Assembly (NCBI GenBank): GCA_014871385.1
Contig: CM026426.1
Coordinates: forward strand, 85,134,947 to 85,198,946
Source of the DNA: Ceratodon purpureus
Lineage: Eukaryota; Streptophyta; Bryopsida; Pseudoditrichales; Ditrichaceae
Reading direction: 5' to 3'
DNA length: 64,000 nt
Shown here piece after piece: positions 1-11,853 of the stretch (positions are counted from its first letter, which is position 1; every line of letters starts with the position of its first letter). The position numbers and the translations under genes are program-made. Below the pieces are notes generated by a model, which saw only the letters and a list, made by a program, of their open reading frames with translations, was not told the DNA's origin and ran no database searches.

Positions 1-461
1 TATGTCCTTCTCCGGGTAACAGTAGTGTCTCAGGTTCTTCTCTGCGTGGGTATTCCTATCTGTTCCATAGACTAATTCAGACAAATGCACCTCATTCGTA
101 CATATGAGAAATGTAAATTTAACAAAATGTAAATCTACGAACACAGATGCTGACCAGTGCACCTGATTGTATACTAACATGGCATCACACGATAATCATA
201 AATGAACCATTCTTTGTAGAAAATTCATGTCTGGAAATTCATACTTAACGAGAATTGGCATTTAACGATTCCGGTGCTAGAGGTATGAACACAGGAAATT
301 GCAAGCGTAATTGGACGACGGGTCTGCCACAATCTTCTTATGATACTAAACATTCGAAGTATAGTTTAGAGGTAGGCAGATTATGCATTACGATGTTGCT
401 CGAACATGACTGGGATTAAAAGTAAGTTCTACATATCAAATCTAATCAACCTAGAGACTGT

Positions 462-3400
462 CTATGGTCCTTCGTAAACAACGTGAGTATCCTCGTACTG
501 GTCGTCCTCAAAATATGCGTCGTCCTCGGGCGGTATCTCCACAGTGTCAAGAACCTCAACAGCCGGAGCGGGCACTTCCGCCATATGATTCAATCCATTT
601 CCTGAGTGTAGGAAGGAGTCGTGGGAGTTCATGGTACCGGGAAACATACCATGAGTTCCCGGTATGTTGCCTGTACCAGCAAATGTGGTATGGTCGTACT
701 CCCCCACTTGACGCTTGCTACGTGGCTCGTGGGATATAACCACTTTCCAAGCAGGATCACGACCATCGTCCATGAAAAAAATTTGTGACACATGTTTCGG
801 AAAAACATATTGGTTATGGACACAGTCTTCATCTTTCCTATCAAGACAAGCCATAAGGAAGCCGTGATTATCTCTCAGAATATTCCTTTGCCCCTGATCT
901 CGGTGCTTAACCCAATCTACTTTCATGACGACCGTCTTCAAGGCGCCATAGTCAATAATTAGTATATCCTTTAGGACGCTCACGTCGATACCATCAACTT
1001 CTTGTTTGCTAAGTTGACGTGCAATTCCAGCATCAAACGTGATGTGATTCAGGATACCCTCTTCGTTCTGGCACCTATAGAGAGCGCCATAAGCATGCAT
1101 GTACTTGTACGATTCTGCGAATTCAGACGGAGGATATGAAAGTCGGATGAGATCTTGTGACATTGGAAATTGATCTCGCCGAAGCACCTCAACATGTTGA
1201 CAGAGCCATACCGGAAATGCTGCGATGTTGGTGAGTTCCGGGGGGTACACATACTGCGAATTTTGGCTCTGCCTACGCCATGTCAATCTGAATGCACTTC
1301 TTTCAGTCTCACGATCCTCAGCTCTTACCTTATATTCCCTGAGAATGTACAGTCAAAATTAGCACCAGTCACTCTACAGTTATGATTTAGGCACTCACGG
1401 ATTTAGATGGAATTGAATTAATTGGAAATTAGCTAATCGGACGCACCATGGGTTGTAATGCCTAAAACGAGTGAAAGGGCAAGAGAGCTTACTCAAATAA
1501 CTCCGCTGTGTGCACTGAATGTGTAGTCACATATGTGTGAATTTCGTCCACACTTTGACGACTCAACTTCACTCTTGTTCGCTCACCCATGAGAACCTCT
1601 CCTATTACATGTACTTCCTCTTTAGGATCCCAGACACGTCGTTCACAGTGGAAGTATTCCTTAAAGAATTCAGTGACAAATCCCAAAGCCTCGTCAACTG
1701 CATATCCAGAAGCCATGCTTGCCTCCAGGCGTGACCGATCTCGGACATATCCAGTAAGTGTGCCCATGTATCTCTCAATCGGATAACACCATCTCGCTGT
1801 GACTGGCCCACACCAGTATGGTTCTTCGACGAGATGGATGGGCAAGTGTGACATGATGTCCCAGAACCACGTAGGAAACCACACTTCCAACATACAAAGT
1901 GCCTCAGCTACGCACTGCTGCATATCGTGAAGGTCAGGGGGATTAAGGACCTTAGCACAAATCCGTTGGAAGGCGTGACCGATTCGTATGATTGCGTCAC
2001 CGGGACCTAGGTCGAGCAAGTGACAAACTGCGGCTGGGAGAATCTGCTGCAGAAGCACGTGATGATTTTGACTCTTAAAAGCCTGCAATCTACCCTCACC
2101 TACATGCTTTTGTAAAGTAGCGCTGTATCCGGTGGGCACTGGGGTTGTAGCAACCAGATGCAGAAGCTGTTGCTTCTCTTGGTTTGTCAATACGTAGGGA
2201 GTTCTAGGCTGGACGAATAGTTCAGACCCTTCTCGACAGGACAACCAATACTCCCGCCACCGCTGTTGTGGGCGTGAGCGTTCTACATCCTCCATGTCCT
2301 TCCTTGTGGCGGGTGTGTCTTTCTCCGCGAACAAGTAACCGAGAATGTTTGCTGATACATTTCTCTCAATATGCATCACATCAAGGGTGTGGCGTACTTT
2401 AAGTTTCTGCACACATGTAACAAATAAATTTTCAGATGGCCTGGTGCAATGAAGGGAATACAACCTGTCTAGAGTTTTCCGTGTGCCGACCTGAACTCTG
2501 TATCTGAACGATTGCAAAACGTCAAGATGCCATAGATGACGCGTCGCAAATGACAATGAATAGCACTAAGACATACCATCCTTACGGACATTGCAATTAA
2601 TTTTGCTTACAGAAGAAACTATCTTCATGATGTGATTTTTAATTAGAAGGAGAACATGCAGGTATACATTGGAACAGCAAAGTACCCCTCGGACATTATA
2701 CGCAGATGGAACAGTGGACGTACCTCCCAATACGGGAGTTTCCACAGCGACGAAACACGATTTACTCCGTATAATCCAGCTGGGTCATCGCTTTTCGGGG
2801 ACGCTCCGTTAGCAACAAAGGTTTCTCTGAGCCCTCCAAATAAAACATGGTCTTTAGGGGATATGCAAGTAGTGGGAGGGCGCAATTCCACATTGCCGTC
2901 AAAGTCAGTAACATTTCGTCTCCATTCATGGTCGTGGGATAACCATCATCGATGTTGGTTATCCCACACATTCTTGTGAAGGAGTCTGGATCGGCGACTA
3001 TTAGTACTGGGTCCACAAACCGGGCAACCCAGATACCCCTTAGTGACACACCCTGAAACAATTCCAAGGGCAGGAAAGTCGTGTATTGTCCACAGGACCA
3101 ATGCACGCATGGTGAACCAAGCTGCGTCATTATCGACCAAGGCATCCCATGTCCAGACTCCAGTCTGCCATAACTCCAGAAGTTCCTCAAGAAGAGGCTG
3201 AAAAAAAATGTTGAAGTTCTGGCTTTGAACAGACTGCAGTCCCGGAATTAAAAGCACGAGGATAATATAAAATTGCTTGGTAGTCAACCAAGGAGGAATA
3301 TTGTAATTGAGCATTAAAACAGGCCATGTTGACCATGTCAAGCGCTTGATACTGAAAGGGTTAACCCCGTCTATCGCGAGACCAAGTCGTATATTGCGTG

Positions 3401-4763
3401 GCTCACTTGCAAAGTCAAGGTACTCTGTATCAATCAGTCCCCACTGCCGTGAATCTGCGGCCATTCGCTGAAGTCCATCTACAAATTTGTTCTCCTTGTG
3501 GTAAGTTTGGAACGCAGCCTGAAGGGGAGTCTGAAACATCCTCTGCAACCTCGGTATTAATGAGAAATGACGGAGAACCTTCAGCGGTACCTTGGAACCT
3601 TCATGAATCTTGTAACGTGGAGCTTCACATACTCGGCATTGCTCCAAATCCGCGTCAGTTCCCCCTCTAAATAACATGCAGTTATTCGGGCAGCAGTGAA
3701 TGGCATTGTATGCTAAGCCCATCATTTTCAATTTCTTACTTGTAACGTATTCGGACTTCGGCAACGTGTTGATATGTGGTAAAATACTACAGGCCAAGAT
3801 TCTGAAGAGGTCTGATATGAAGGCGTTGGAAGTTCCATGTGTCCGACAAAGATTTAGCAGGAGGAGCGTAGCTCCTAAGGACGAAAGTGACGCGCCGGCA
3901 AAAAGCAAAGTTCTTGCGCTGTCCTCCAACAAAGCCTCGGGAGTCAACATTGGATTAATGTCCTCCTCGACAGCGTCCAGGTCGTCGTCCACTCTGTAAT
4001 GCTCGTCATCTGCATGTTCGATGAATGATCAGTTACAAGGTACCATAGGTTCCATGTCGGCATCAACATCGGTGTCCATTACTTCTGTTTCTTGCTGATT
4101 ATCTTGCTCCAAGTGGTCGTTGGATCCAACAGTACCCACTTCTTTGTTGAAATCCCCAAAAGGGGCCGTACCAACTTCTGTGGGCTCGTTTCCGGACCCG
4201 GTTGCTTGGAGATCATCCTCCCTCATGAGGTTGTCGTAATGATTTAAGGCAAATTGAACGATTCCGGTGGTATCGAGTCCCGCATCCAATTGCACGGCAG
4301 CATTCCAGAGACGACCTCCTGCCCTAATACCGTAGTCTGCTACTATTTCTTGATCCCACTCATCGTCAGATGAGTCTTCCTGGCCATTCCAACCCTGTAA
4401 TTCATAGAGAGACGGCCACCTTAGGTATGCCCATGGAAATATCTTGATTTAGGTCGAACTTTGAGTACATACAGCAGCGTCCAGACATACTCTTTGTCTT
4501 CAACAAGCAAACATACAGTGAAATGAATATCTTACTTGTGTCCGTCTCCGTAGGTATGGGTAGCGCCCAACATCGCGTAAATGCTGGTTCACCATCTCCC
4601 GTCTTTGTTTACTATGAATATGACCCATGCAGATATTGCATGGGCATCGCATAGTCTGGAGACCGTTTCTCTCACTCACAAACACCTCTCGGGCGAGCAC
4701 TTTTGCATCTCGCGCACTTACTCGAGTCGGGTTGTCTATGGGTAGTCGCATTTCTTGATCCAT
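462..4763 (-). pseudogene. CACTA transposase, TNPD-like (Transposase_21 / DUF4218 / DUF4216), one in-frame stop
   Basis: This encodes the large transposase that would cut and join element ends. Exons by splice signals are about 4763-4536, 4394-4037, 3993-2724, 2406-about 1489, and one to 462. The start is the ATG at 4763. Exon 1 has the transposase-associated Cys pattern (CPCNIC then HLRDVGRYPYL). Exon 2 is acidic. Exon 3 is the Transposase_21 core, with RHFSLIPRLQRMF, RNIRLGLAIDGVNPF, YNIPPW, LWTIHDFPALG and GCPVC. It splices directly into KLKVRHTLDVMHIERN, the usual family block. A DUF4218 region follows (SQNHHVLLQQILP, PIHLVEEPYWCGP, YPIERYMGTLTGYVR). The last exon is DUF4216-like with an acidic tail. 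An in-frame TGA at 2946-2948 interrupts the H-R-R-x-L-x-H-D-H block, where CGA would give the family's second Arg. Otherwise the gene reads nearly full length. Confidence 0.85.
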
Positions 4764-7751
4764 GGATTCCCCTGCCGGAATGGCTAACAACAGATAATCA
4801 CTCGTACAAGTTAGCAAGTGAAACCTTCAACTTATAAGTTTATTAAGGTTTACTGTTTGGACAGAAGAAGTGCAGTACGTTAGTCTGCAGTACCCTTAAC
4901 AGTACCTCAGATTAGTCATACCACCTCTCCAGGTGTAGAAACGGTCTGCCTCAAGGACAGACAGGCCCATGGAGCCTGGAAATTTAAAAAACACGACCGC
5001 CCTCAACGTGGTCTATGTAGCTCTATATCCAAAATACACTATTCGAAAGAAAAAAAATAAAAGAAAGGACGCGCAAATCGCCGTACAAGTAATCAGCAAG
5101 ACAACGGATAACTGAGCATTTGAAAGAAAGAGCAAACATGCAACTCCGGGGTAACATCGGTCGAAACAGACATGCGACAAAAGAAACATCTACCCAATTA
5201 GACGAGTATGTGTACTGACCTAACTCAGTGAGCTCAGATACACGCTACTACCGCGCATGTAGTACATGTCGTGCAAAAAAGAAGGAAGAACGTAGAAACG
5301 AATCGACAGCCACATTGGAGAGGGGTACTTCTCTTAGTCACAAAGGTGATTAAGATTTCATCTAATCATCATCGGCGAATTAAGCAATTCTATGTTGAAA
5401 ATGAAATTAACCGAACCTCAGCACTGGGGGCATCACCTGGCAGGTTGTGGTCCTCTGAAATCAGCACCAAATGAGTGCCGCGGGTACCCGTGCAGAAGGA
5501 TAGCACTCTGCAGACATCACACCTAAGTCACAGTATGGCAGACGGAACTCATGTCACCAACGTCGACTGCCCATAGCACTGATCGGCAATTCCTTAAACG
5601 ATCAGTATAAATAACAAAACCTCACCCGCTTAACGGCACATAGCAAAGGCCAACGGCTGTGAGATCCACTTCTGGGCGTACCTGGAATTCCATGCGCCGC
5701 CATTGCGCATCTTCTTAATAATAGAATAGGGTTTCGGGGGGTCGTTTACTCAACAGTCCTAACTCGAAGGGTTCGTGTAGTCGACAGACAAATATATGGA
5801 GATCTAGTTGCCCACTGGTGGATTCCGCGCCATGCTTGCACAGCCCTCCATTAAGACGTCCCAATGTTAGCTATGTGCAGAATTTAGGAGTTCGGGAGTA
5901 CTGAAAAGTGGGCATCAGGTCCATACTTAGCGTTGCGGGGGATGCACATAGATATGTCTCTCTGAATCTCTAAACGTGCACAATGACCTCGGATTAGCTC
6001 CCTCTGAAAGATGCGTCAGTTGATTGGTTCGTTGAATTTGCATATTAAATTTTAAGTCTTATACGCATAATATGCGGGCGTACTAGTAAGCATGGAATTC
6101 ATGAACCTTGCTTGATCGAAAACGCTGCAAGGGTCGCGGGACACATCTCTCTCCTTCATTCTTCATTGCGTGATTGTCTATCGCCTCTACTCTGATACAC
6201 TCGTTCAATGTCGCGGAGCTTCCGTAGATGTACTTGAGAGTCTTTAGAGTGAATTCTTGTGTCTTCTAACTTATTGTCTTCAGAATGCGCATTCCAGTGT
6301 GGAGTTCAAGCACTCATTGTCCGTAATCACATCTTAGTGTTTGTGAGGACTATGTACCGAGTTGTTTCGTAACGCCATGTTGCCAGAGACTCCCATCGTT
6401 GACGTTGGATCATTAGTAATCCCCTTTCACGCAGCTTCTCTCACGCATAGAGCCGCTATCTTTGTGTGCATGTCGGTCTAGACTATTAGAAGTTCAGCAT
6501 CTCAAGTTCGAGCAGGAAATCGCTAACAGCCGCAACTTCTCATTTGAAAATTCCACTTGAATGTCCAATGAATTATTATCGAACCATATCCACTGCAAAC
6601 TTCACATAACATCTGCGGCCCATCTTTGTATCGAGGATCATCCCTCTACCTCTAATAATTGAATATTATGCGTCATACACTCACCGCTGCCGTCACTTTT
6701 AATATTCCAATAACACCCAATTCTGGAAAATAATACACTACATTAATACAATATGTACCCGTATAATTAGTCCAGGGGGAGTAATGACCAGAGACACGTC
6801 ATTTAATAACTCTCCCTGCAATGAAGGAAGGAGGGTTCGTAAGTGGGCTCTCTTCCCATTGTCGTTGTTTCTCAGTATGCACCGCACCTCGCCAGCGCTC
6901 TGGCGATGCGCTCCTGCCCCAAACCCTTCTCCGCTCACTCACATCAATCCTTGTCTTGTTTTCGAGTCCATGCTGCGCCCTTCGGAATTACAATGCTTCG
7001 AAGTGGACATGGACGATCCATTCTACGTTAGAATGTCAATGTGTTGCGTGTCTCGAATTCCACTATCGAGATTGAACCGTAATTATAGAGTCGTGGGCAT
7101 TTTCCGGACCAAGCCAACACCTACTCTATGTAGATTTGCACGCTTGCCTTAATGCACAGCACACGCTACACAGGTGTTTGCACTATTTCTGTAAACCTAA
7201 GAGTCCGTTCGGAGCAGAGGGCGCTGCCCCTCAGTGGGATCTCTAGGGCCGCGTGCATTTCGAGCTCAATCGACCATAGGTGGCGGCCGCGTTTACACCC
7301 GACCGAGATCTGAATGTTGGATCTCTAGTAAAAATGGCAAACCTAGATGCTTGTAGTAGCTCATCTTATTCAATCCCCAACGGTATATATGCGCCGTCGT
7401 GTTGTATGTTAACTCACGACGTACAGAGTGAGTGTTTCTTAGAGAGTAAATTTTCTTTTTGTTTGCCATTTCTAATACATTTGTCAACGATGTTGGGACG
7501 AGGTGGAGCGGGTTCTCCTTTGTATTCGAATAGGACAGCAATGTCTCGTCCCAATCAGGTTTGTTGCTCTCCCTTCCATTACCCATCTCTTATGAAGTCA
7601 TGTTTTCTCTCCTTCATGGCAGTATTCTCTGTCTCTATGATTAGAAACATAACTCTCTCGCGTACAATTTTTGTGTATAATCGTTTCTGTGATTTCCTAT
7701 TACAACATCTTTCTAATACTCTTGAATCGTGATTTGGCGAACATCTGTGCA
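4764..7751. other. Intergenic spacer between divergent TNPD and TNPA genes
   Basis: This is about 3 kb between the two divergent transposon genes. No open frame in it resembles a known protein; the longest frames (for example 6784-7152) have no recognisable domain. It must contain the two promoters, but I see no confident core element. Sub-terminal repeat arrays typical of CACTA ends are not obvious here, which fits an internal rather than terminal position. Confidence 0.5.
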
Positions 7752-10466
7752 ATGCAGCAACAGTCGAATGTTCCTTCACCACATACAGGGTCTAATTCGA
7801 CCTCTCGCGGCAGCGCATTTGGCAGTGGGAGGGCAGGTTCCTTCCACAGCAGCCCATCTGTAAGGGGTATTCCAAACTCTATCGCCGATCGGAATAGGAT
7901 GCTACCCATCCGGCCCCGGGTCGCTTACGCACCGTCGCAAATGTTTAGTGCACCATCTCCCTCTCGTACTTCCGCCGTGGCAATTCCTCCCCGACACTGT
8001 ATTTCCGATCCCCTACCGTCAACCTCTCCACCAGCATCGTTACCTGCACCAGTCCTAGCGAGTGGCACACTTGTTGTTGCCCCTGCTCGTCCTCGCAATG
8101 CAACGTGTCCATCGCAAAGGGACACCATCAACGCGGCTCAAAGACAACAACGCCAACTAGATCATGCAGCGTATGGGGAGATGCGCGCAGCACATGCTCA
8201 TGGTCGTCAAGCACGCTTTCCCATCGCGACAACCCCCACCGGTGACATCATTGGGCAGCAAACAAAGTGGCATCGTGTTGTTCGTGCAATCGCGAAGAGA
8301 ACTCTGGATTGGTCCATTAGAGAGCACAAGAAACATCCCGTTTCATGGAAATGGAGTCTCTCGACAATTCAACGTGAACTAGACAAGATGTTTACCTTCG
8401 AAGTACCAGTTAGAGAGGAAGTTCTAGCTAAATATGTCGCAGGCTTCATTAGCAACGACAGGTCGAAGTGGAAGAAATGGTGGGCAGAAAACAATTACAC
8501 ACAACATGAGGATTGCCCCGACGAGGCGTTTACCATGTTGGACAAATACTGGAGGAGAAATGTTGGCAAAAGAGAGAGTGAGGCTATGAGAGAGAAAAGA
8601 GCTCGCGTCGGCTCTACCTCAAGTGGCAGTTTCCCATACAGCGATGATTCTCCTTCAGAGAAACAATCACAACGGGACGATGGATCAGATCCGTTTGTTG
8701 AGTACCCGGAAGACGATGACTTGGATTTTGCGCAACACATGTCCAGCCTGGTGAGTGGTATCCTCCAATCAACAGTTCTTTTGACTTTGCATTTGTATGT
8801 TCAAAGCTAGACAATAGACCTTCATCATTATTGCCGACATACCATCCCTGACTCTAATACGCATGTACGCAGGATTACAACGCAGTGACATTTCCTACTC
8901 AAACGCCATTCAATAGCTTTGAAAGTGCCCGTTCTGAACCCTCTGTCCCGCTAAGTCACGACTCCCTAATGGATTTTGATACCGAGATCGCGGACACTGG
9001 ACTTCCGTCTTTGTACACTCAGAACTCAAATCCTTCAAGCGCCATGTATGCGTACCATGAAGTAAATTTCTTGACTCTTTGTATACAACTGCTATAATAT
9101 GTTCTCTGAATTCTACGTGTCTCTGTCCATTTCGGAATAAGCTCACGCAATGGCCATGGCATCTAATATATTACCCGTTGTTTGGCATGATCAGAATGAG
9201 CGTCACACTCATTACCAGCGTCCTGCACACCGTGAAGGATTGACACAGTACGAAAAGAATTACTTCGAGTCGCAACGGGAACTCGAAGCAAAAGCACGAT
9301 TGCAAGTACTTGAATCAAGGATGATAAACTGCGAGGACTCGGCACTAGCAATGGGAAGTCGTCTGGACTTCATTCAGGCTGATGTTAGCAGCACCTGAAC
9401 AGCCATGCAGGAGCTTATTGCCATGATCAAAAGAACTGCGTCGGAAGCCAAGGATTCTAACTCAAGGCATACCCGTGAGGAGAAGGGCACTACGAATCTG
9501 CGTTCTAGATCAGGTCAGTTCGTAATCTCTTTCGGGTTCTGTATACGTTGACGTCTTCTATTCTCATGTGCTTTCCATTTGCACATCTTGACTAAATTGT
9601 TCTATTTCGCCACAGCTTCCCCTTCTCCTACCGAGAAGACGGTAATTCTTTCCCCTCAATCAATGGTTACATCATCAGCAGCTAGACCGCCTGGAGTTCA
9701 GAACTCTTTGCCTCCATCCCCTATCGCGAAGGAGTCTGACGATCACATCGCGGCAGCCGCCGAATTGGCTCCTCCACCGGAGGACGCCAACGTCATCTCA
9801 CTGTTAGTATCTCCGCCTCTTTCAGGCTCAGTTCAAGTCCCGGCATCACGCACGTCTCCAACCGAAGCCGCGGCCTCTACAGAACAGTCCATGGATCCTC
9901 AGAATAACATGGATATCGCGGCAAGTTCCTGCCCTACGCCCTCTAAAAACGCTACTCCTATTCCGACCTCAAATTCGTCAGAGATGATGAACATTTTATT
10001 TCCGAAGGCGCTTTCAGACTGGGACGCAGATTTCGAACCACTCCCTCCCCGACGCGTTCAACCCGCAGAGAGTGTACAGGTGCAGACACGCGGCCGGAAG
10101 AAGGCCAACTCCGCAGCTCTTTGCACAAAAGTATCTCTAGCGCCAATCGTTTCTAGGGATGAGGGGTGCGACCCTATCTCAGTTGGCAAGCTTGTGTGGG
10201 TTCTCCATGACCGATTCCCTTTGGTAGTTGTCGCTCAGGGAAAGGCGGGTGTGGCATGGAGAACCAAGTCCAATAAACTGGGGGCACAATGCTCCGAAGG
10301 GCATCAATGGAGTCAGGTTCACCGTATTTTTCAACATGGAGTTCCGTTGATGTTTCCCGAAGCCGAGATCGGTTGCTCCATTCTGGATAGCGCCTTGCCT
10401 CCCGCACAAGGCCGACAGAAATCGATAATGTGGTCGTCACGCCATTTAGTTGCGTTCAAACCATAG
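7752..10466 (+). pseudogene. TNPA-like DNA-binding protein of the CACTA element (Ptta/En-Spm type), one in-frame stop
   Basis: This is the second CACTA protein, which in the family binds sub-terminal motifs and helps transposition. Exons by splice sites are 7752-8750, 8873-9061, 9142-9513 and 9616-10466. After a Ser/Pro-rich N-terminus, the Ptta/En-Spm region shows FEVPVREEVLAKYV, SKWKKWWAENN and MLDKYWRRNVGKRESEAM followed by a basic run, as expected for this family. Exon 3 is a coiled-coil-like stretch (YEKNYFESQRELEAKARLQV). The last exon ends in a Tnp1-like module (about 10150-10460: GKLVWVL ... SIMWSSRHLV). A TGA at 9396-9398 interrupts exon 3, yet the frame stays open for another 115 bases to a good donor; CGA would repair it. 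Probably inactive, unless the stop is an assembly error. Confidence 0.75.
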
Positions 10467-11853
10467 GATGTTATAAACGCGGTGAATCTGTACACATCAG
10501 TCGCCATTTCGAACGTTCTTTAACTGGAATATATCATATTGTAATCATTCACTCTTTTTTGAGCAACCGTAATACCATTAAGAGCACATTACATTCGCAA
10601 CGTTGCATTATGGCATCCCAATTTAGACCCTGCATGTGCATCACAAAAACATTTAAATCATATTGACAAAGTCACATCCCTGTAAATGTACATTATACAC
10701 CCTAAAAATACACAGAATCTCATAAAGTGATGTAACATTCGGAAATCTAAAATTACAACTAATCTATGCCACCTATATTCAGCAACACTATATTTATCAT
10801 CAAGATCACTCTCCTAAATACTTGTAGCCACCCTACCCCTAGACCGTGAACAGTTATTGGTAAATAACACACACACTAATCGCGTCGACATGAGGAATAT
10901 TCGTAAACATAACCGGTCCTCTACCGCCACGGTTCTCAACCTAAGTATGTATGCATATAATCAGTACGTCAATACTCAACACGGTCATGATCTGCATGAA
11001 CGGTCATATATACCACAAAAGGGTAACGTCGCTCGATTCTACAAGAACCGGGTAGTATGACTCATCAATCAGGGCATCAACCACCCCAGGAACATACCCT
11101 CCTAGCATAGCAGTTCTCACATCCACGGTCTTCTAAAATGTGGGTATAGATCGCACCGTCCTCGACGGATGAGGATCGGAATCGCGATCACGCAACCAGC
11201 GGATGTAAGATTACCAAGGCAGAGTATAGAACTCGGAATTCCGTCACGAACTTCTTCACTTTACTGAGTACAGACTCTGACGATGCCGCGTTATACCAGG
11301 GCAACTGTCGCAGTAAACCACCCTTGAAACACGAGACTCCAGTGTACTGGTCGGTGTAATTGTTGGTGTTTCGCAACCGCCTTTCCACTAGTGCTCACAC
11401 ATGTTATTACCACAAATTATCCCCAATTCCACATGATGAGACTTACATTGAAGGCACTGCCAACAATGTTTCTGGAATCAAATAAAATCTCCACACAAAT
11501 ACAATCACAGCTAAACCAGTTTGACAATCTTCGCTTAGGAAGTCGAACTGAAACATGTAAAAGTGAGGTATCGAAATTCCACAACAGAAACTCGTTTTTA
11601 GAGATAATTCCTAAACATAAAGGTTGTTTAACTTTGATGCTCTACATTCACTAAACTTAGCCCCTTCCATTGTAGCAAAATCGAAAATAATACACTACTG
11701 ACAAAAAATAAATATTGGAACACCTATGTCTTGCTGTGTCTTGCTGTGTCTTGCTACAACTGATCACTCAACTTACCCACAGCGTCCTCTGCATGGGCTA
11801 GAACTCTGTTGGTATTGTGAAGGGCATGAAGGCATGGAATTATAGCTGAGTTT
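10467..11853. other. Non-coding gap, probable CACTA right flank and 3' region of the HN1-like gene
   Basis: No supported gene is present. The DNA is AT-rich with scattered short frames. A short tandem repeat of TGTCTTGCTG (about three copies, 11727-11753) lies just before the HN1-like stop codon. The CACTA right terminus should fall in this interval, but I could not identify it. Confidence 0.4.

Larger units (their letters stand above)
1..10470. mobile_element. CACTA (En/Spm-type) DNA transposon, body
   Basis: The stretch holds the two genes that define CACTA elements, arranged back to back: a TNPD-like transposase on the minus strand (462-4763) and a TNPA-like DNA-binding protein on the plus strand (7752-10466). 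I could not find the terminal CACTA inverted repeats. The left end may lie before the window, and the right end should be somewhere in 10.47-11.85 kb. Both genes carry an in-frame TGA, so the copy is probably non-autonomous now. Seen: gene content and stops. Known: the family pairing of TNPD and TNPA. Inferred: that both genes belong to one element. Confidence 0.75.

Noticed and set aside
21-11699. CAGTAGTG near position 21 and CACTACTG near 11692 as CACTA ends
   Set aside because: Their orientation points outward from the element rather than inward, and the bases beyond do not match each other, so they cannot be its inverted termini.
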